A DNA stretch of 38,168 nt, taken from contig JAZNTG010000043.1 of the NCBI GenBank assembly GCA_045591645.1, forward strand, positions 1 through 38,168. The letters run 5' to 3'. This document shows positions 13,638 through 22,327 of this stretch, piece by piece (within the stretch, counting starts at the first letter, position 1; every line of letters starts with the position of its first letter). The notes beneath the pieces were generated by a model, which did no database searches, was not told the DNA's origin, and saw only the letters and a list, made by a program, of their open reading frames with translations. Source of the stretch: SFWF01 sp045591645. GTDB lineage: Bacteria > Bacillota > Clostridia > Oscillospirales > Acutalibacteraceae. A program made the translations under genes and the position numbers.

Positions 13638-15008
13638 TTAGATGTGGAAGATAGCTTCACGGATTATTTCAGCAACGGTGGGATGCGGGAATACCAGCTT
13701 CTCAAGTCTTGAAGGCGTTAGCTCTGTATCCACCATCATTGTAGCAGTCATAATTATTTCGGAAGCGTAGGAGCCGACCATATGACAGCCGATCAAACGG
13801 TTCTTATCGGTATCGACAACAAGCTTGATAAAGCCCTTACCGCCCTCAGTCTCAGCAAGATAACGGCCTGCGTAAGACATCGGAAGTTTTACTTCCTTTA
13901 CGTTCATTCCCTTTTCTTTTGCACCCTCAAGGCTGTAGCCAACGCTTGCAACCTCGGGATCGGTGTAGATTACAGAGGGAATAACATCATAACGCATTTC
14001 GTCCTTCTTTCCTACCATATGGTTAACTGCGACCTCAGCCTCACGGTATGCGGTGTGAGCCAACATAAGCTTGCCGTTGCAATCGCCTACTGCGTAAACG
14101 TTGGAAACGTTAGTGCAAAGGTGACGGTCGGTCTTGACAGCAGCTCTGTCCATCTCAACTCCGAGAGTCTCGATGCCGATACCTGCTGTAGCAGGCTTTC
14201 TGCCTGCAGAAAGGAGAACCTTATCGCAAGCAATCTCCTTCTTCTCACCGTTCTCTTCGTAAATTACCGAGTTTGTCTTGACCTCAAGCACCTTGCAGGA
14301 AAGCTTGAACTCCATTCCCTTCTTTACGAAGGCATCAGTCAATACCTTACAGATCTCGGGATCGGTAGCGCCTGCGATCTTGGGCATCATTTCAATAACG
14401 GTGACCTTTGTGCCGACAGAAGCAAAGTAATAAGCCATCTCAAGACCGATTACGCCGCCGCCGATAACAACGATAGATTCGGGTAAGGTTTTTTCGTCCA
14501 GAACCTCGCGGTTGGTAACTACAAATCCTGAAGCGAGACCCTCCTTCAAGCCGGGTACGGGAGGAACAACAGTCTCAGAGCCTGAAGCGATACAAAGTCG
14601 CTTGCCCTCATAAACAGTACCATCAGCCTCTACAGAAAAGCCGTTAGCGCTCTTGCCCTTGATAACAGCGTCAGCCGAAACAACGGTGACCTTATTTGCT
14701 TTCATAGTAGCTCCAACACCCGAAACGAGGGTCTTTACCACCTTATCTTTTCTATCAATGACCTTAGCGTGATCATACTTTACTGAACCATCAACAGTAA
14801 CGCCGAAGGCTTCGCTCTCTTTGGCGTGGCGATACATTTTAGATGAATTGAGTAATGTTTTAGTCGGAATACAACCCTCATTAAGGCAGGTACCGCCAAG
14901 AGCCTTCTTTTCGAAAACAGCAACCTTAAGTCCGTTTTGAGCAGCGCGCTCTGCACACAGATATCCACCGGGACCGCCGCCGACAACTAATAAATCAAAA
15001 ACTTCCAT
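13638..15008 (-). CDS. lpdA: Dihydrolipoyl dehydrogenase (E3)
   Basis: FAD enzyme that reoxidises the dihydrolipoyl arm of E2 and reduces NAD+. It has the N-terminal FAD loop VGGGPGGYLCAERA (9-22), the redox disulfide Cys41-Cys46 in GGTCLNEGC, the NAD loop VIGGGVIGLEMA (about 181-192) and the C-terminal HPTVAEI with the catalytic His442-Glu447 pair. At 456 residues it has normal length and no N-terminal lipoyl domain. A site AAGGAG precedes the ATG. It lies 30 bases after E2 and 36 bases before E1, and is therefore dedicated to this complex rather than to a glycine cleavage system. Confidence 0.96.
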   Translation of the reverse strand: MEVFDLLVVGGGPGGYLCAERAAQNGLKVAVFEKKALGGTCLNEGCIPTKTLLNSSKMYRHAKESEAFGVTVDGSVKYDHAKVIDRKDKVVKTLVSGVGATMKANKVTVVSADAVIKGKSANGFSVEADGTVYEGKRLCIASGSETVVPPVPGLKEGLASGFVVTNREVLDEKTLPESIVVIGGGVIGLEMAYYFASVGTKVTVIEMMPKIAGATDPEICKVLTDAFVKKGMEFKLSCKVLEVKTNSVIYEENGEKKEIACDKVLLSAGRKPATAGIGIETLGVEMDRAAVKTDRHLCTNVSNVYAVGDCNGKLMLAHTAYREAEVAVNHMVGKKDEMRYDVIPSVIYTDPEVASVGYSLEGAKEKGMNVKEVKLPMSYAGRYLAETEGGKGFIKLVVDTDKNRLIGCHMVGSYASEIIMTATMMVDTELTPSRLEKLVFPHPTVAEIIREAIFHI

Positions 15009-15038
15009 TTTAAAATCTCCTTACACAAAACTATCTCT

Positions 15039-16286
15039 TTATTTTGCAAGCAGAACGGTGAAGTTTTCAAGGTTCTGACAAAGTTCCTTCTGGAATCTTG
15101 CTGCAGGTGTGCCGTCAACTGCGCGATGGTCATATGTAAGAGAAAGACCCATAGCAGGATAAATAGCGATCTCTCCGTCCTTTCCTCTCTTTACGCGGTC
15201 AATAGTTCCGCAAACACCGAGGATACCGGTCTGGGGAGGATTGATAACGGGAGTGAATGACTCAACACCGAGGTTTCCAAGGTTGGAAACGGTGAAGGAT
15301 GCGCCAGAGAGCTTATCAGGGCTGATATTGCCCTCGCGGCAAGCAGCGGCAAGCTCTTTGACCTCTTTTGAAATCTCTAAAAGGCTCTTTTCATCAGCGT
15401 GGAAAATGGTGGGTACCATAAGTCCTCTGGGCGTATCAACCGCAACACCAAGATTTACGTGCTTGAAAAGGCGGATACTGTTATCATCAAGCATATTTGC
15501 GTTTAAGTCGGGGTGATTAAGCAGTGTTCTGGAAACAGCGTAAAGAACGATATCTCCGAGAGTAATTCCTGCGCAGTCGCCCTCCGAGGCTTTCAGCTGC
15601 TTTCTGTAAGCGAGGATAGCAGAAGCATCGAATGAGGTGCTATGTGTGAGCTGAGCCATAGACGAAAGTGATGTCATCATAGACTTTGCAATAGCACGGC
15701 GAATTCCTGAGAACTTAACATCCTCGTACTCTTCCTCTGCAGCGGCAGCAGATGCAGCGGCAGCCGCAGGTGCACTAGCAACAACGGGGTTCTCCATAAG
15801 ATTTCTTACATCGCGCTCAATAATTCTGCCATTAGGTCCTGTGGGGGTTGCAAGAGCAGCATCGACACCTGCTCTCTCAGCGAGCTTCTTTGCTCTTGGA
15901 GAAACAGCAGACTTTTCACCCTCTACTGCAGTAGTAGCTACAGGCGCAGAAACGGGTGCAGCAGGAGCAGCCTCAGCAGCAGGAGCAGCAGGAGCAGCCT
16001 CTTCAACAGTAGCGGTACCCTCAGGACGAAGAGCAGAGCAATCCTCACCCGAATTTCCTATAGCACAGACGTTGACAAGACATGGTACCTCATCACCATC
16101 GTTAAAGAAAATCTCGAGAAGAGTTCCTTCTTCGGTAGATTCGCATTCAAAACTTGCTTTGTCGGTCTCATATGTAAAGAGGATATCTCCTACCTTTACA
16201 GAATCGCCGACCTTCTTTTCCCAGGTGCCTATAATACAACTTTCTACGGTTATACCGGCCTTGGGCATAATTACAGCATTAGCCAA
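15039..16286 (-). CDS. Dihydrolipoamide acyltransferase (E2), TTG start
   Basis: Core of the dehydrogenase complex: carries the acyl group on lipoate and passes it to CoA. The domains in order are: one lipoyl domain (1-80) with Lys43 in ETDKASFE; an Ala/Pro-rich flexible linker; a subunit-binding domain SPRAKKLAERAG (about 129-165); a second Ala-rich linker; and the trimeric acyltransferase domain ending in DHRAVDG (386-392). The length of 415 residues fits. No ATG fits the conserved MPKAG N-terminus; a TTG at 16286 is preceded by AAGGAGG eight bases away, so the start is TTG. It is first in the operon with its own promoter, and the lipoate ligase gene is divergent, which fits lipoylation of this very domain. 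Confidence 0.94.
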   Translation of the reverse strand: MANAVIMPKAGITVESCIIGTWEKKVGDSVKVGDILFTYETDKASFECESTEEGTLLEIFFNDGDEVPCLVNVCAIGNSGEDCSALRPEGTATVEEAAPAAPAAEAAPAAPVSAPVATTAVEGEKSAVSPRAKKLAERAGVDAALATPTGPNGRIIERDVRNLMENPVVASAPAAAAASAAAAEEEYEDVKFSGIRRAIAKSMMTSLSSMAQLTHSTSFDASAILAYRKQLKASEGDCAGITLGDIVLYAVSRTLLNHPDLNANMLDDNSIRLFKHVNLGVAVDTPRGLMVPTIFHADEKSLLEISKEVKELAAACREGNISPDKLSGASFTVSNLGNLGVESFTPVINPPQTGILGVCGTIDRVKRGKDGEIAIYPAMGLSLTYDHRAVDGTPAARFQKELCQNLENFTVLLAK

Positions 16287-16323
16287 AATAAAACCTCCTT
16301 AACGGTTTATAATATTCTACTTA

Positions 16324-16352
16324 ATTTTACCGCTAATAATTTGCAGTGTCAA
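16324..16352 (-). promoter_or_regulatory. Promoter of the E2-E3-E1 operon
   Basis: Minus-strand TTGACA (16347-16352), 17-base spacer, TAAAAT (16324-16329), 38 bases before the TTG start. No hairpin or riboswitch is seen in the short leader. Confidence 0.8.
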
Positions 16353-16484
16353 TGGGTTTTGGGGAAATTTTGCATTAATTTTAATAATTTTGAGTGTATT
16401 GTGAAAGTCTTAACAAATATAACTTGCACTAACCCATCTATCATTTGTATTATTTGCTCATATTTGCTGAGATCAAAAATTTTA

Positions 16485-16513
16485 TTGACTTATTATATCG
16501 ACTCTTTTAAAAT
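16485..16513 (+). promoter_or_regulatory. Promoter of lplA
   Basis: TTGACT (16485-16490), 17-base spacer, TAAAAT (16508-16513), 16 bases before the ATG. The transcript would be nearly leaderless. The 130-base stretch between this and the divergent E2 promoter is AT-rich and holds nothing else that I recognise. Confidence 0.7.
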
Positions 16514-16528
16514 AATAACGGTGATATT

Positions 16529-17506
16529 ATGATACAAAAGCTTGCGGTCTACATATCTGATTCGATCGACCCTTACGAAAACTTAAGCATAGAAAAACAT
16601 CTGTTGGATACTACACCGGCGGATACTGTTACGCTGTATCTATGGCAAAACCAGAACACAGTTGTAATAGGAAGAAATCAAAACCCTTGGGCTGAGTGCA
16701 AATGTCGGGAGCTTGAGGCCGACGGCGGCAAGCTCGCCCGCAGGCTTTCGGGCGGCGGCGCGGTTTTCCACGATGTAGGTAATCTTAATTTCACCTTTTT
16801 ATGCGCTACAGAAAACTATGATCTGCAAAAACAGATGAAGGTCATCGAGACCGCCTGCTTGCTCGCAGGTATTAAGACCGAGCTTTCTGGAAGAAACGAC
16901 ATTCTTGCTGACGGCAGAAAATTTTCGGGAAATGCTTTTTATAATTCAAAGGGCAAAAGCTATCATCACGGAACTATACTTATAAACACCGACCGTGAGA
17001 AGATGTCTAAATATCTGACCCCGCCCAAAGCGAAGCTTGAAGCCAAGGGTGTTAAATCGGTTCGTTCACGGGTTGTGAACCTTACTGAGCTGTCACCTGA
17101 ACTTACAGTTTCAGATATGAGAAAATATATGTCAGCGGCATTTGAAACGGTATACGGCTTGCATTCAGAACTGCTGACCGTTATCGACAAAAACGCCTTA
17201 TCCGAGCTTGTAAAGCAGTACAGCAGTTGGGAATATCTTTACGGTACGCCACTTGCCTTTTCTATATCCTTAGAAGACCGCTTTTCGTGGGGTCATATCA
17301 ACCTGCAGTTGCAGTTAAAAGACGGCTTGATTCAATCGGTAAAGGTCTTCACAGATTCTATGGACTGGCAGCTTGCAATAAATATTGAATCCGCTCTCAT
17401 TGGCTCCCGATTCGATTTTAACGCAATAAGCAAAGCAATCATACCCGTACTGTCCAGCGATACGGCAACAGATATTCTCAATCTTTTGAAAAATCAAGTA
17501 TTTTGA
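16529..17506 (+). CDS. lplA: Lipoate-protein ligase A
   Basis: Activates free lipoate with ATP and attaches it to the lipoyl lysine of acceptor proteins. The 325-residue protein has the family motif RRLSGGGAVFHDVGNLNFTF (about 71-90) and GRKFSGNAF, followed by HHGTILINTD, then a C-terminal accessory domain to about 325. It therefore looks like a complete two-domain ligase, not the single-domain LipB/LplJ form. The start ATG has only a weak GGTGA a few bases upstream. It is divergent from E2, and the neighbouring operon encodes an E2 with one lipoyl domain as an obvious substrate. A bidirectional terminator follows. No lipoate synthase is nearby, so the cell may scavenge lipoate. Confidence 0.93.
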   Translation: MIQKLAVYISDSIDPYENLSIEKHLLDTTPADTVTLYLWQNQNTVVIGRNQNPWAECKCRELEADGGKLARRLSGGGAVFHDVGNLNFTFLCATENYDLQKQMKVIETACLLAGIKTELSGRNDILADGRKFSGNAFYNSKGKSYHHGTILINTDREKMSKYLTPPKAKLEAKGVKSVRSRVVNLTELSPELTVSDMRKYMSAAFETVYGLHSELLTVIDKNALSELVKQYSSWEYLYGTPLAFSISLEDRFSWGHINLQLQLKDGLIQSVKVFTDSMDWQLAINIESALIGSRFDFNAISKAIIPVLSSDTATDILNLLKNQVF

Positions 17507-17531
17507 TCCATATCTATTAAATCTCTTCATT

Positions 17532-17572
17532 AAAAATCGAGACTACCCAGTTATCAGGAAGTCTCGATTTTT
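17532..17572. terminator. Bidirectional terminator shared by lplA and the surface-polymer operon
   Basis: AAAAATCGAGACT (17532-17544) and AGTCTCGATTTTT (17560-17572) form a perfect 13-base stem with a 15-base loop and T-runs on both strands. It ends the plus-strand lplA and the minus-strand operon. Confidence 0.92.
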
Positions 17573-17575
17573 ATA

Positions 17576-17848
17576 TTACATATCTTGTAGGTCTGCGGCT
17601 GAAATATCATTTTCGAGATTATCCCTCGCCAAGTCGTTATCAATGGCCGAATAGGCTTTTGATATCGGCTTTTGTTTCTGTGCGCCATCGTGATAGACCT
17701 TCTGCGACGGTGCCTTAGTATTGGGGATTATCGGATTTGCGTGGGCTTTACCGCTTTTGGCTTTACCCTGAAGCTCAGGAACAGGCGCCACCTCGTTTTT
17801 AGGTTTTGTGTGGGTGCGGTCAATACGCTTCATACCCTGCTTTGCCAT
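17576..17848 (-). CDS. Small hypothetical basic/proline-rich protein, last gene of polymer operon
   Basis: I do not recognise this gene. It is a hydrophilic protein of 90 residues with no membrane segment or signal peptide. The first 75 residues are rich in Lys, Pro, Gln and His (GMKRIDRTHTKPKNEV near the start, PSQKVYHDG in the middle). The last 15 or so are acidic. It looks unstructured. The ATG at 17848 is chosen because GAGGTGA lies six bases before it; an upstream in-frame ATG at 17890 overlaps the previous stop (TAATG) but has no ribosome site. A hairpin (17858-17879) covers part of the ribosome site. It is the final cistron of the surface-polymer operon and may be an unrelated housekeeping gene riding along. 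Confidence 0.6.
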   Translation of the reverse strand: MAKQGMKRIDRTHTKPKNEVAPVPELQGKAKSGKAHANPIIPNTKAPSQKVYHDGAQKQKPISKAYSAIDNDLARDNLENDISAADLQDM

Positions 17849-17857
17849 TAAAATCAC

Positions 17858-17879
17858 CTCGGGAATATTATTTCCCGAG
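17858..17879 (-). promoter_or_regulatory. Hairpin partly covering the ribosome site of the last small gene
   Basis: CTCGGGAA (17858-17865) and TTCCCGAG (17872-17879) form an 8-base perfect stem with a 6-base loop. The GAG of the GAGGTGA ribosome site lies in the stem, so translation could depend on unfolding, for example by ribosomes leaving the upstream gene. Confidence 0.5.
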
Positions 17880-17889
17880 AGTGAATTCA

Positions 17890-18213
17890 TTACTTACGGT
17901 AATATGTGTAATAAACTGTCAGATCCATATGCTCGCCGTCAATGGAATTAACTCCTGAAACTGTCATCCCGTTACCGCTCATCAGTATGTAATAGGAGGC
18001 GTCCTCCGCCATACATCGGAAAACATCAGTTACACCGCACATAACGCGTATCTCACCATCTATTACCACTACTCTGCCCGACTTTCCAAGAATCAGTTCC
18101 TTTACATTACCGTCCTCTTCACGGATACGACGGGTCACATATTTAATTTCCCTACCGTCCATTTTACTAAGCAGCTCGTGATTTTTTGCTTTTTTCTTCT
18201 TGAAACCGAACAT
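17890..18213 (-). CDS. Small hypothetical protein in polymer operon
   Basis: I do not recognise a named family. The protein has 107 residues, begins with a very basic MFGFKKKKAKNH, and then has alternating beta-type strands, for example RIREEDGNVKELILGKSGRVVVIDGEIRVMCG, ending in a Tyr-rich YYTYYRK. There is no signal peptide or membrane segment, so it is likely cytosolic. Its ATG shares one base with the TGA of the upstream Wzy-like gene (TGATG), and a GAGG site lies in the end of that gene; the two are translationally coupled. It overlaps the next frame by one base as well. It may bind RNA, membrane or a polymer enzyme; none of this is shown. Confidence 0.65.
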   Translation of the reverse strand: MFGFKKKKAKNHELLSKMDGREIKYVTRRIREEDGNVKELILGKSGRVVVIDGEIRVMCGVTDVFRCMAEDASYYILMSGNGMTVSGVNSIDGEHMDLTVYYTYYRK

Positions 18214-19712
18214 CAATTACGTACCTCTTCACTGATTGGTCTGTCTTGTGACTGATCCGACGTTTTTGATTTTATTCTGAAGATACCCGAAAGTCTGTAA
18301 GCAGTGGGCTCCTTTTTATATCGCTCAGGTTCGCTGATTCTTATAAGGGTGAGGGTATATCCAAAGGCAAACCAAAAAATTATATCGTAAGCTGAATTAT
18401 TAAAAAATACTGCCAGTAGTGAAACGGCACCTACTGCACCGGCGGCGAGCAATGACGTCATTAATGCTATGGGCAAATAATTCTTATCCTTTTGACCGTT
18501 TCTTCTAAACAAATAAGACAGAATTTGTTTAATATTCATAATCAAAAATGCCAACATAATAACTGTTCCAACTAATCCACTGCCTACCCATAGAGCCATA
18601 TATCCGTTGTGATAAGAATAGCCCCTTCTGGCAACAAAAGAATCGGGCATCAGCCTTTTAACAAATTCAAGACCGTTTCTCGGTCCCGTACCAAAAATAG
18701 GCTGATTTAAAGAAACTTCTAGATAATCCTTGAAAATAGTTAATCTTCCGTTGGAAAGGTCTTCGCTATTTTCGACATCAGGTCTAATTAAATCTTCATT
18801 GAAGTCGTGGCCTTCCTCGAAATCATTTGCAATGCCGCTTGTCCAAACATAAACCTGTTTAGCAGACCAACCTGTTCCTTCATAAACGCCAACACTCAGT
18901 ACGAAACAAAGCATTGCAGCTATTAGTGCAAGGACATACTTTTTAAAAGGTTTGAAATCTCGGCTTTGTAAGTAATTTGAAACTGCGAAAAAGGTAAAAA
19001 TCACTATTGCAACGTATAAGCATATCTCGGCGGTTCTCGAACCGGATAACACTATATACATATAAGCAGTAATCAAAAGTACAATATGGTATATTCTCAA
19101 AACTTTACCGTCTTTGTACAGAGACATATTTACAAGTGTAAATATTGCGGAAAAAAGCACACATATCGATGCATAATTGGGATCTGTAAATACACCGAAC
19201 AATCGCCCCTCCATAAAACCTATTCGTGCATATCCCCAAGGAATTCTATCTGTTTCAAAATAGTCACTATATCCGATAAAAAACAGTATCAACGAAATCA
19301 CTGTTCCAATAAACCAGATTGCCGACACCGTTTCAACCAACCATCTCAGCTTGTTGCTTGATTCTTTTTCAAATCCACCGTTTACCGTTGCTATTACAAA
19401 GGTTTGAATAAGCATCCAAACAACTACTTTAAAATTACCTATTGGATCATAGGTAATATTGATTACAATTGAAATTATACAAGAAATATAAAACAGTACT
19501 AATAACCAACTATATTTAAACTTAAGCAAAATACCACTTAAAAAGAAATCGAGTACAAGTACTACTATTCCAAAAAACACAAAAGCGGTATACAAATCGC
19601 CCAAAATCAAATCAACATACGGATTACTTAACAGAGAGAATAAGACCATATATATAAACGTATAAATATACTTTATATTGGGGATATTGTTTTTCAGAAA
19701 TTTCACAACCAT
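18213..19712 (-). CDS. O-antigen ligase/Wzy-type polymerase-like membrane protein
   Basis: A 499-residue membrane protein with about 11-12 hydrophobic segments. A large outside loop (about 290-370) ends in the segment GTGPRNGLEFV and SYHNGYMALW, typical of the O-antigen ligase/Wzy (Wzy_C) family, with the conserved His. Such proteins polymerise lipid-linked repeat units or ligate glycans to a carrier outside the membrane. The start is placed at ATG 19712, since the AGGAGG site sits directly on an earlier ATG (19721) and is well spaced only for this one. It follows tarJ by 14 bases. In a Gram-positive it would polymerise a capsule or attach a teichoic-acid-like polymer. Confidence 0.85.
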   Translation of the reverse strand: MVVKFLKNNIPNIKYIYTFIYMVLFSLLSNPYVDLILGDLYTAFVFFGIVVLVLDFFLSGILLKFKYSWLLVLFYISCIISIVINITYDPIGNFKVVVWMLIQTFVIATVNGGFEKESSNKLRWLVETVSAIWFIGTVISLILFFIGYSDYFETDRIPWGYARIGFMEGRLFGVFTDPNYASICVLFSAIFTLVNMSLYKDGKVLRIYHIVLLITAYMYIVLSGSRTAEICLYVAIVIFTFFAVSNYLQSRDFKPFKKYVLALIAAMLCFVLSVGVYEGTGWSAKQVYVWTSGIANDFEEGHDFNEDLIRPDVENSEDLSNGRLTIFKDYLEVSLNQPIFGTGPRNGLEFVKRLMPDSFVARRGYSYHNGYMALWVGSGLVGTVIMLAFLIMNIKQILSYLFRRNGQKDKNYLPIALMTSLLAAGAVGAVSLLAVFFNNSAYDIIFWFAFGYTLTLIRISEPERYKKEPTAYRLSGIFRIKSKTSDQSQDRPISEEVRN

Positions 19713-19726
19713 TCTACTCATCCTCC

Positions 19727-20740
19727 TTACATTTCCCACTTGAACACCGTTTTGAAAGGAGTATTAAGGTCCTCGGCGAAAACTTTATAAATGTCACCGA
19801 TTTTTCTGACCGTTCCCGCATTATAAACAATCGTTTTAAGCCTTTGTGCAAAATCCTTCTTTTGCAGCAGCTCGACAGCCAATTCAAAATCGGCACGACC
19901 TGAACGTGAGCTTCCTACAACTGTCATACCGCGCTCAAGCACCATACGGGTGTTGATAGCGACACGGTTTTCAGAAACTCCCATAAGCATTAAGGTTCCC
20001 TGCGGATTTATGCAACGGATAATGTCTTCAATAGCGTAATAGCTTCCCTCACCGCCGCAACACTCAAAGGCGTGGTCGATATGAAGGTCCTCGGGAAGAT
20101 CGTCCGAAAAATAGGTTTCTTCTGCAAATGAAAATTGCGCAAGCTTGGACGGCTCGCGTCCCACTACAATAAGCTCGCTATCAGGAAAACGTTTATTAAT
20201 AACGCATGCTACGACATAAGCCAGACTTCCGTCTCCCCATATGCCGATACGCTCTCTTCTTTCGTGTGCTACAGCATCAAATCGAGTTGTCGAATGGACA
20301 GCAACACTGACAAACTCACTTATTGCGGCAACCATGGGGTCAACTCCATCGTAAGGCACTACACGGTCACGATCAAGCTCGACAAACTCGCGCATAAAAC
20401 CGTCTCGTCCGCTTGATAAAAAGCCCGAACCGCGCTGATAATTCTCAAAAATAAAGCTGTCATCATTGCCTGGTACATTCGGTATCATAACGACTCGCAT
20501 ACCAACCTCCCATTTTCCCTCGGGGTCATAGACGACCCTTCCACAGCACTCATGAATGAGCGCCATAGGAAGTTTGGATTTAAGTGCTTTTGCGTCGCGC
20601 TGACCGAGAAAATATCTTTGATCCGCGTGGCAAAGAGCCATATATTCGGGTCGGACTATAACCTTGTCTGAGAGGGTTATATCGTCGTATTTTACCGTCA
20701 GAACCTTGGGCGCAGTCAGCTGATAGACCTGATTAATCAA
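19727..20740 (-). CDS. tarJ: Ribulose-5-phosphate reductase/ribitol-phosphate dehydrogenase, TarJ-like; TTG start
   Basis: Zinc-type medium-chain dehydrogenase of 337 residues, resembling TarJ/Bcs1-type enzymes that reduce ribulose 5-phosphate to ribitol 5-phosphate with NADPH. Zn-ligand candidates are Cys37-His38 in MALCHADQR and His63-Glu64 in HECCG. The nucleotide-binding motif is GIWGDGSLAYVVA (about 165-177). The start is TTG at 20740, with AGGAGG eight bases before it; the conserved N-terminus begins there. It overlaps the end of tarI by eight bases. TarI and TarJ together would supply CDP-ribitol. Another polyol dehydrogenase is possible, but the neighbour makes TarJ likely. Confidence 0.88.
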   Translation of the reverse strand: MINQVYQLTAPKVLTVKYDDITLSDKVIVRPEYMALCHADQRYFLGQRDAKALKSKLPMALIHECCGRVVYDPEGKWEVGMRVVMIPNVPGNDDSFIFENYQRGSGFLSSGRDGFMREFVELDRDRVVPYDGVDPMVAAISEFVSVAVHSTTRFDAVAHERRERIGIWGDGSLAYVVACVINKRFPDSELIVVGREPSKLAQFSFAEETYFSDDLPEDLHIDHAFECCGGEGSYYAIEDIIRCINPQGTLMLMGVSENRVAINTRMVLERGMTVVGSSRSGRADFELAVELLQKKDFAQRLKTIVYNAGTVRKIGDIYKVFAEDLNTPFKTVFKWEM

Positions 20741-21452
20741 GTACTTTTCCTCCTACCATAGCCTGAGCGATCTTATAATCGCCTGGTGTGGTTACCTTTA
20801 TATTCGTATATGAACCTTCTACAAGATACACGGGTTGATTTCTAACTACGCATATCTTGCAGGCATCGGTCAGTATTCCCTTTTCTTCGGGATTTAGCGA
20901 ATTGTAAAGCTCCTTTAAAAGATTTATCTTAAAGCTCTGCGGAGTTTGTCCCTGATACATTCTTCTTCTATCGGGAATATCAGAAATAAACTTTCCGTCT
21001 TGTGACACAACGATAGTATCTACGGCGGCAGTAACAGTATCCACCGCTCCGTACTGCTTTGCAAACTTAACATTTTCTTCTATCATACGAAGCGTCACAA
21101 AAGGACGAACCGAGTCATGTGTAACGATAATGTGCTCATCGCTCTCGCCGTGGTCGGATTCTATAGCCGCGACGATATTGAGTATAGTTTCATTACGGTC
21201 GCTACCGCCCGATATTGTGTGGACATTTTTTGCAGCGCTCTTTGGTATATATTTTTCAATTAAGTCATTCATATAATTGACCCAGTCAGCGTGAACACCG
21301 ATATAAACAGCATCAAGCTCAGTCGAGATCAGAAACTTTTCAAGAGTATGAACGATTATCGGCTTGTCCCCTAGCGGTAAAAATTGCTTAGGCATATCTG
21401 CCATATGCATTCTGCTACCGATACCGCCTGCTAAAATTGCTCCGAATACCAT
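20733..21452 (-). CDS. tarI: Ribitol-5-phosphate cytidylyltransferase, TarI-like
   Basis: Nucleotidyltransferase of the IspD/TarI family (239 residues), with the N-terminal ILAGGIGSRM (6-15) and MPKQFLPLGDKP (20-31), THDSVRPF and TVTAAVDTI in the middle. These motifs are shared with IspD, which makes the isoprenoid intermediate CDP-methylerythritol. Being fused by overlap to a TarJ-like dehydrogenase and next to licD and a CDP-glycerol transferase-like gene supports CDP-ribitol synthesis. An AAGGGA site precedes the ATG. It lies two bases after licD. Confidence 0.9.
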   Translation of the reverse strand: MVFGAILAGGIGSRMHMADMPKQFLPLGDKPIIVHTLEKFLISTELDAVYIGVHADWVNYMNDLIEKYIPKSAAKNVHTISGGSDRNETILNIVAAIESDHGESDEHIIVTHDSVRPFVTLRMIEENVKFAKQYGAVDTVTAAVDTIVVSQDGKFISDIPDRRRMYQGQTPQSFKINLLKELYNSLNPEEKGILTDACKICVVRNQPVYLVEGSYTNIKVTTPGDYKIAQAMVGGKVLD

Positions 21453-21454
21453 AA

Positions 21455-22327
21455 TTATTTCCCTTTCTTTTGATTAATATAATATTTAGTTCCTCTGTAT
21501 AACTTATAGCTGTTTTCCATATCCATCACTTCAAATTCATGGTGGCAGACCTGTTTTTCCTCAGGCGGCAGCTTCATATAATCACCAAACGCCATTTTAA
21601 GATATCCGTCATAACCGATCGGTATCGGCATTTTATATCCTTCAAAATCAACACGTATAGCCTTTTTAAAATACTCCTTTGGGTATTCGTTTTGCATATA
21701 GTGTGGGCCTGAGCAAAGCTCGGTGATATAATCACATTCATTTATCGCATATTTTGACATTTTACGCTCACAAAGACGCCACATCTTATATCGCCAAGAT
21801 TTAGGCTTAACAAGAGTGAGCAACACCTTGCCGCCGAAAGTTACAAGCTTTCCGTGATTTGTAGGTGCTTTTCCTACTATAAATAGCGAATATAAAAGCG
21901 CCCAGAGCTTTTGAAATTTGCGCCTTATTCCCGTAGGACAGCCGTCAAGCGGTAACACATCAAGCACAAGTCCGTGATTTATATCAAGATTCATCTGGTA
22001 GGTCTTGATAAAGGTGGTATTGTTTGCGTTTATTGTTAAAAACTGATTTTCGGTTATGATATCCTTTGTGGTATATTGAATTGAATACTCAGGTGTATCG
22101 ACCCAGAGCTTTTTAAGCTTCTCATAGTCCTCACGGGGCATAAATACGTCGACATCGTCGTCCCACGGGATAAAGCCTTTATTCCTGATAGAGCCGATAC
22201 AGCAGCCGCCGCACATATAGTACATAAGACCGTGTTTTTCGCAGAATTCATCGAAAAAGAGGGCCATTTCAAGCCCTTTAAGCTGCATTGAGCGGACTTC
22301 TTGTGGGCTCAGCTCAACCGATGCCAT
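21455..22327 (-). CDS. LicD family phosphotransferase
   Basis: LicD-type proteins move a phospho-alcohol (phosphocholine in pneumococcus, ribitol phosphate in fukutin-like members) from a CDP donor to a glycan. The 290-residue protein has the family core near residues 38-62: MCGGCCIGSIRNKGFIPWDD followed by DVDVF, with the metal-binding Asp cluster. No signal or membrane segment is clear. The ATG at 22327 is chosen because GGGGTG lies six bases upstream, while an earlier one would sit on that site. It overlaps the end of the CDP-glycerol transferase-like gene by 14 bases. The tarI and tarJ genes behind it suggest CDP-ribitol as its donor. Confidence 0.88.
   Translation of the reverse strand: MASVELSPQEVRSMQLKGLEMALFFDEFCEKHGLMYYMCGGCCIGSIRNKGFIPWDDDVDVFMPREDYEKLKKLWVDTPEYSIQYTTKDIITENQFLTINANNTTFIKTYQMNLDINHGLVLDVLPLDGCPTGIRRKFQKLWALLYSLFIVGKAPTNHGKLVTFGGKVLLTLVKPKSWRYKMWRLCERKMSKYAINECDYITELCSGPHYMQNEYPKEYFKKAIRVDFEGYKMPIPIGYDGYLKMAFGDYMKLPPEEKQVCHHEFEVMDMENSYKLYRGTKYYINQKKGK

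Noticed and set aside
15720..16010. Tandem DNA repeats of GCAGCAGGAGC type in the E2 gene
   Set aside because: They encode the Ala/Pro-rich linkers typical of E2 proteins and are not a separate repeat element.
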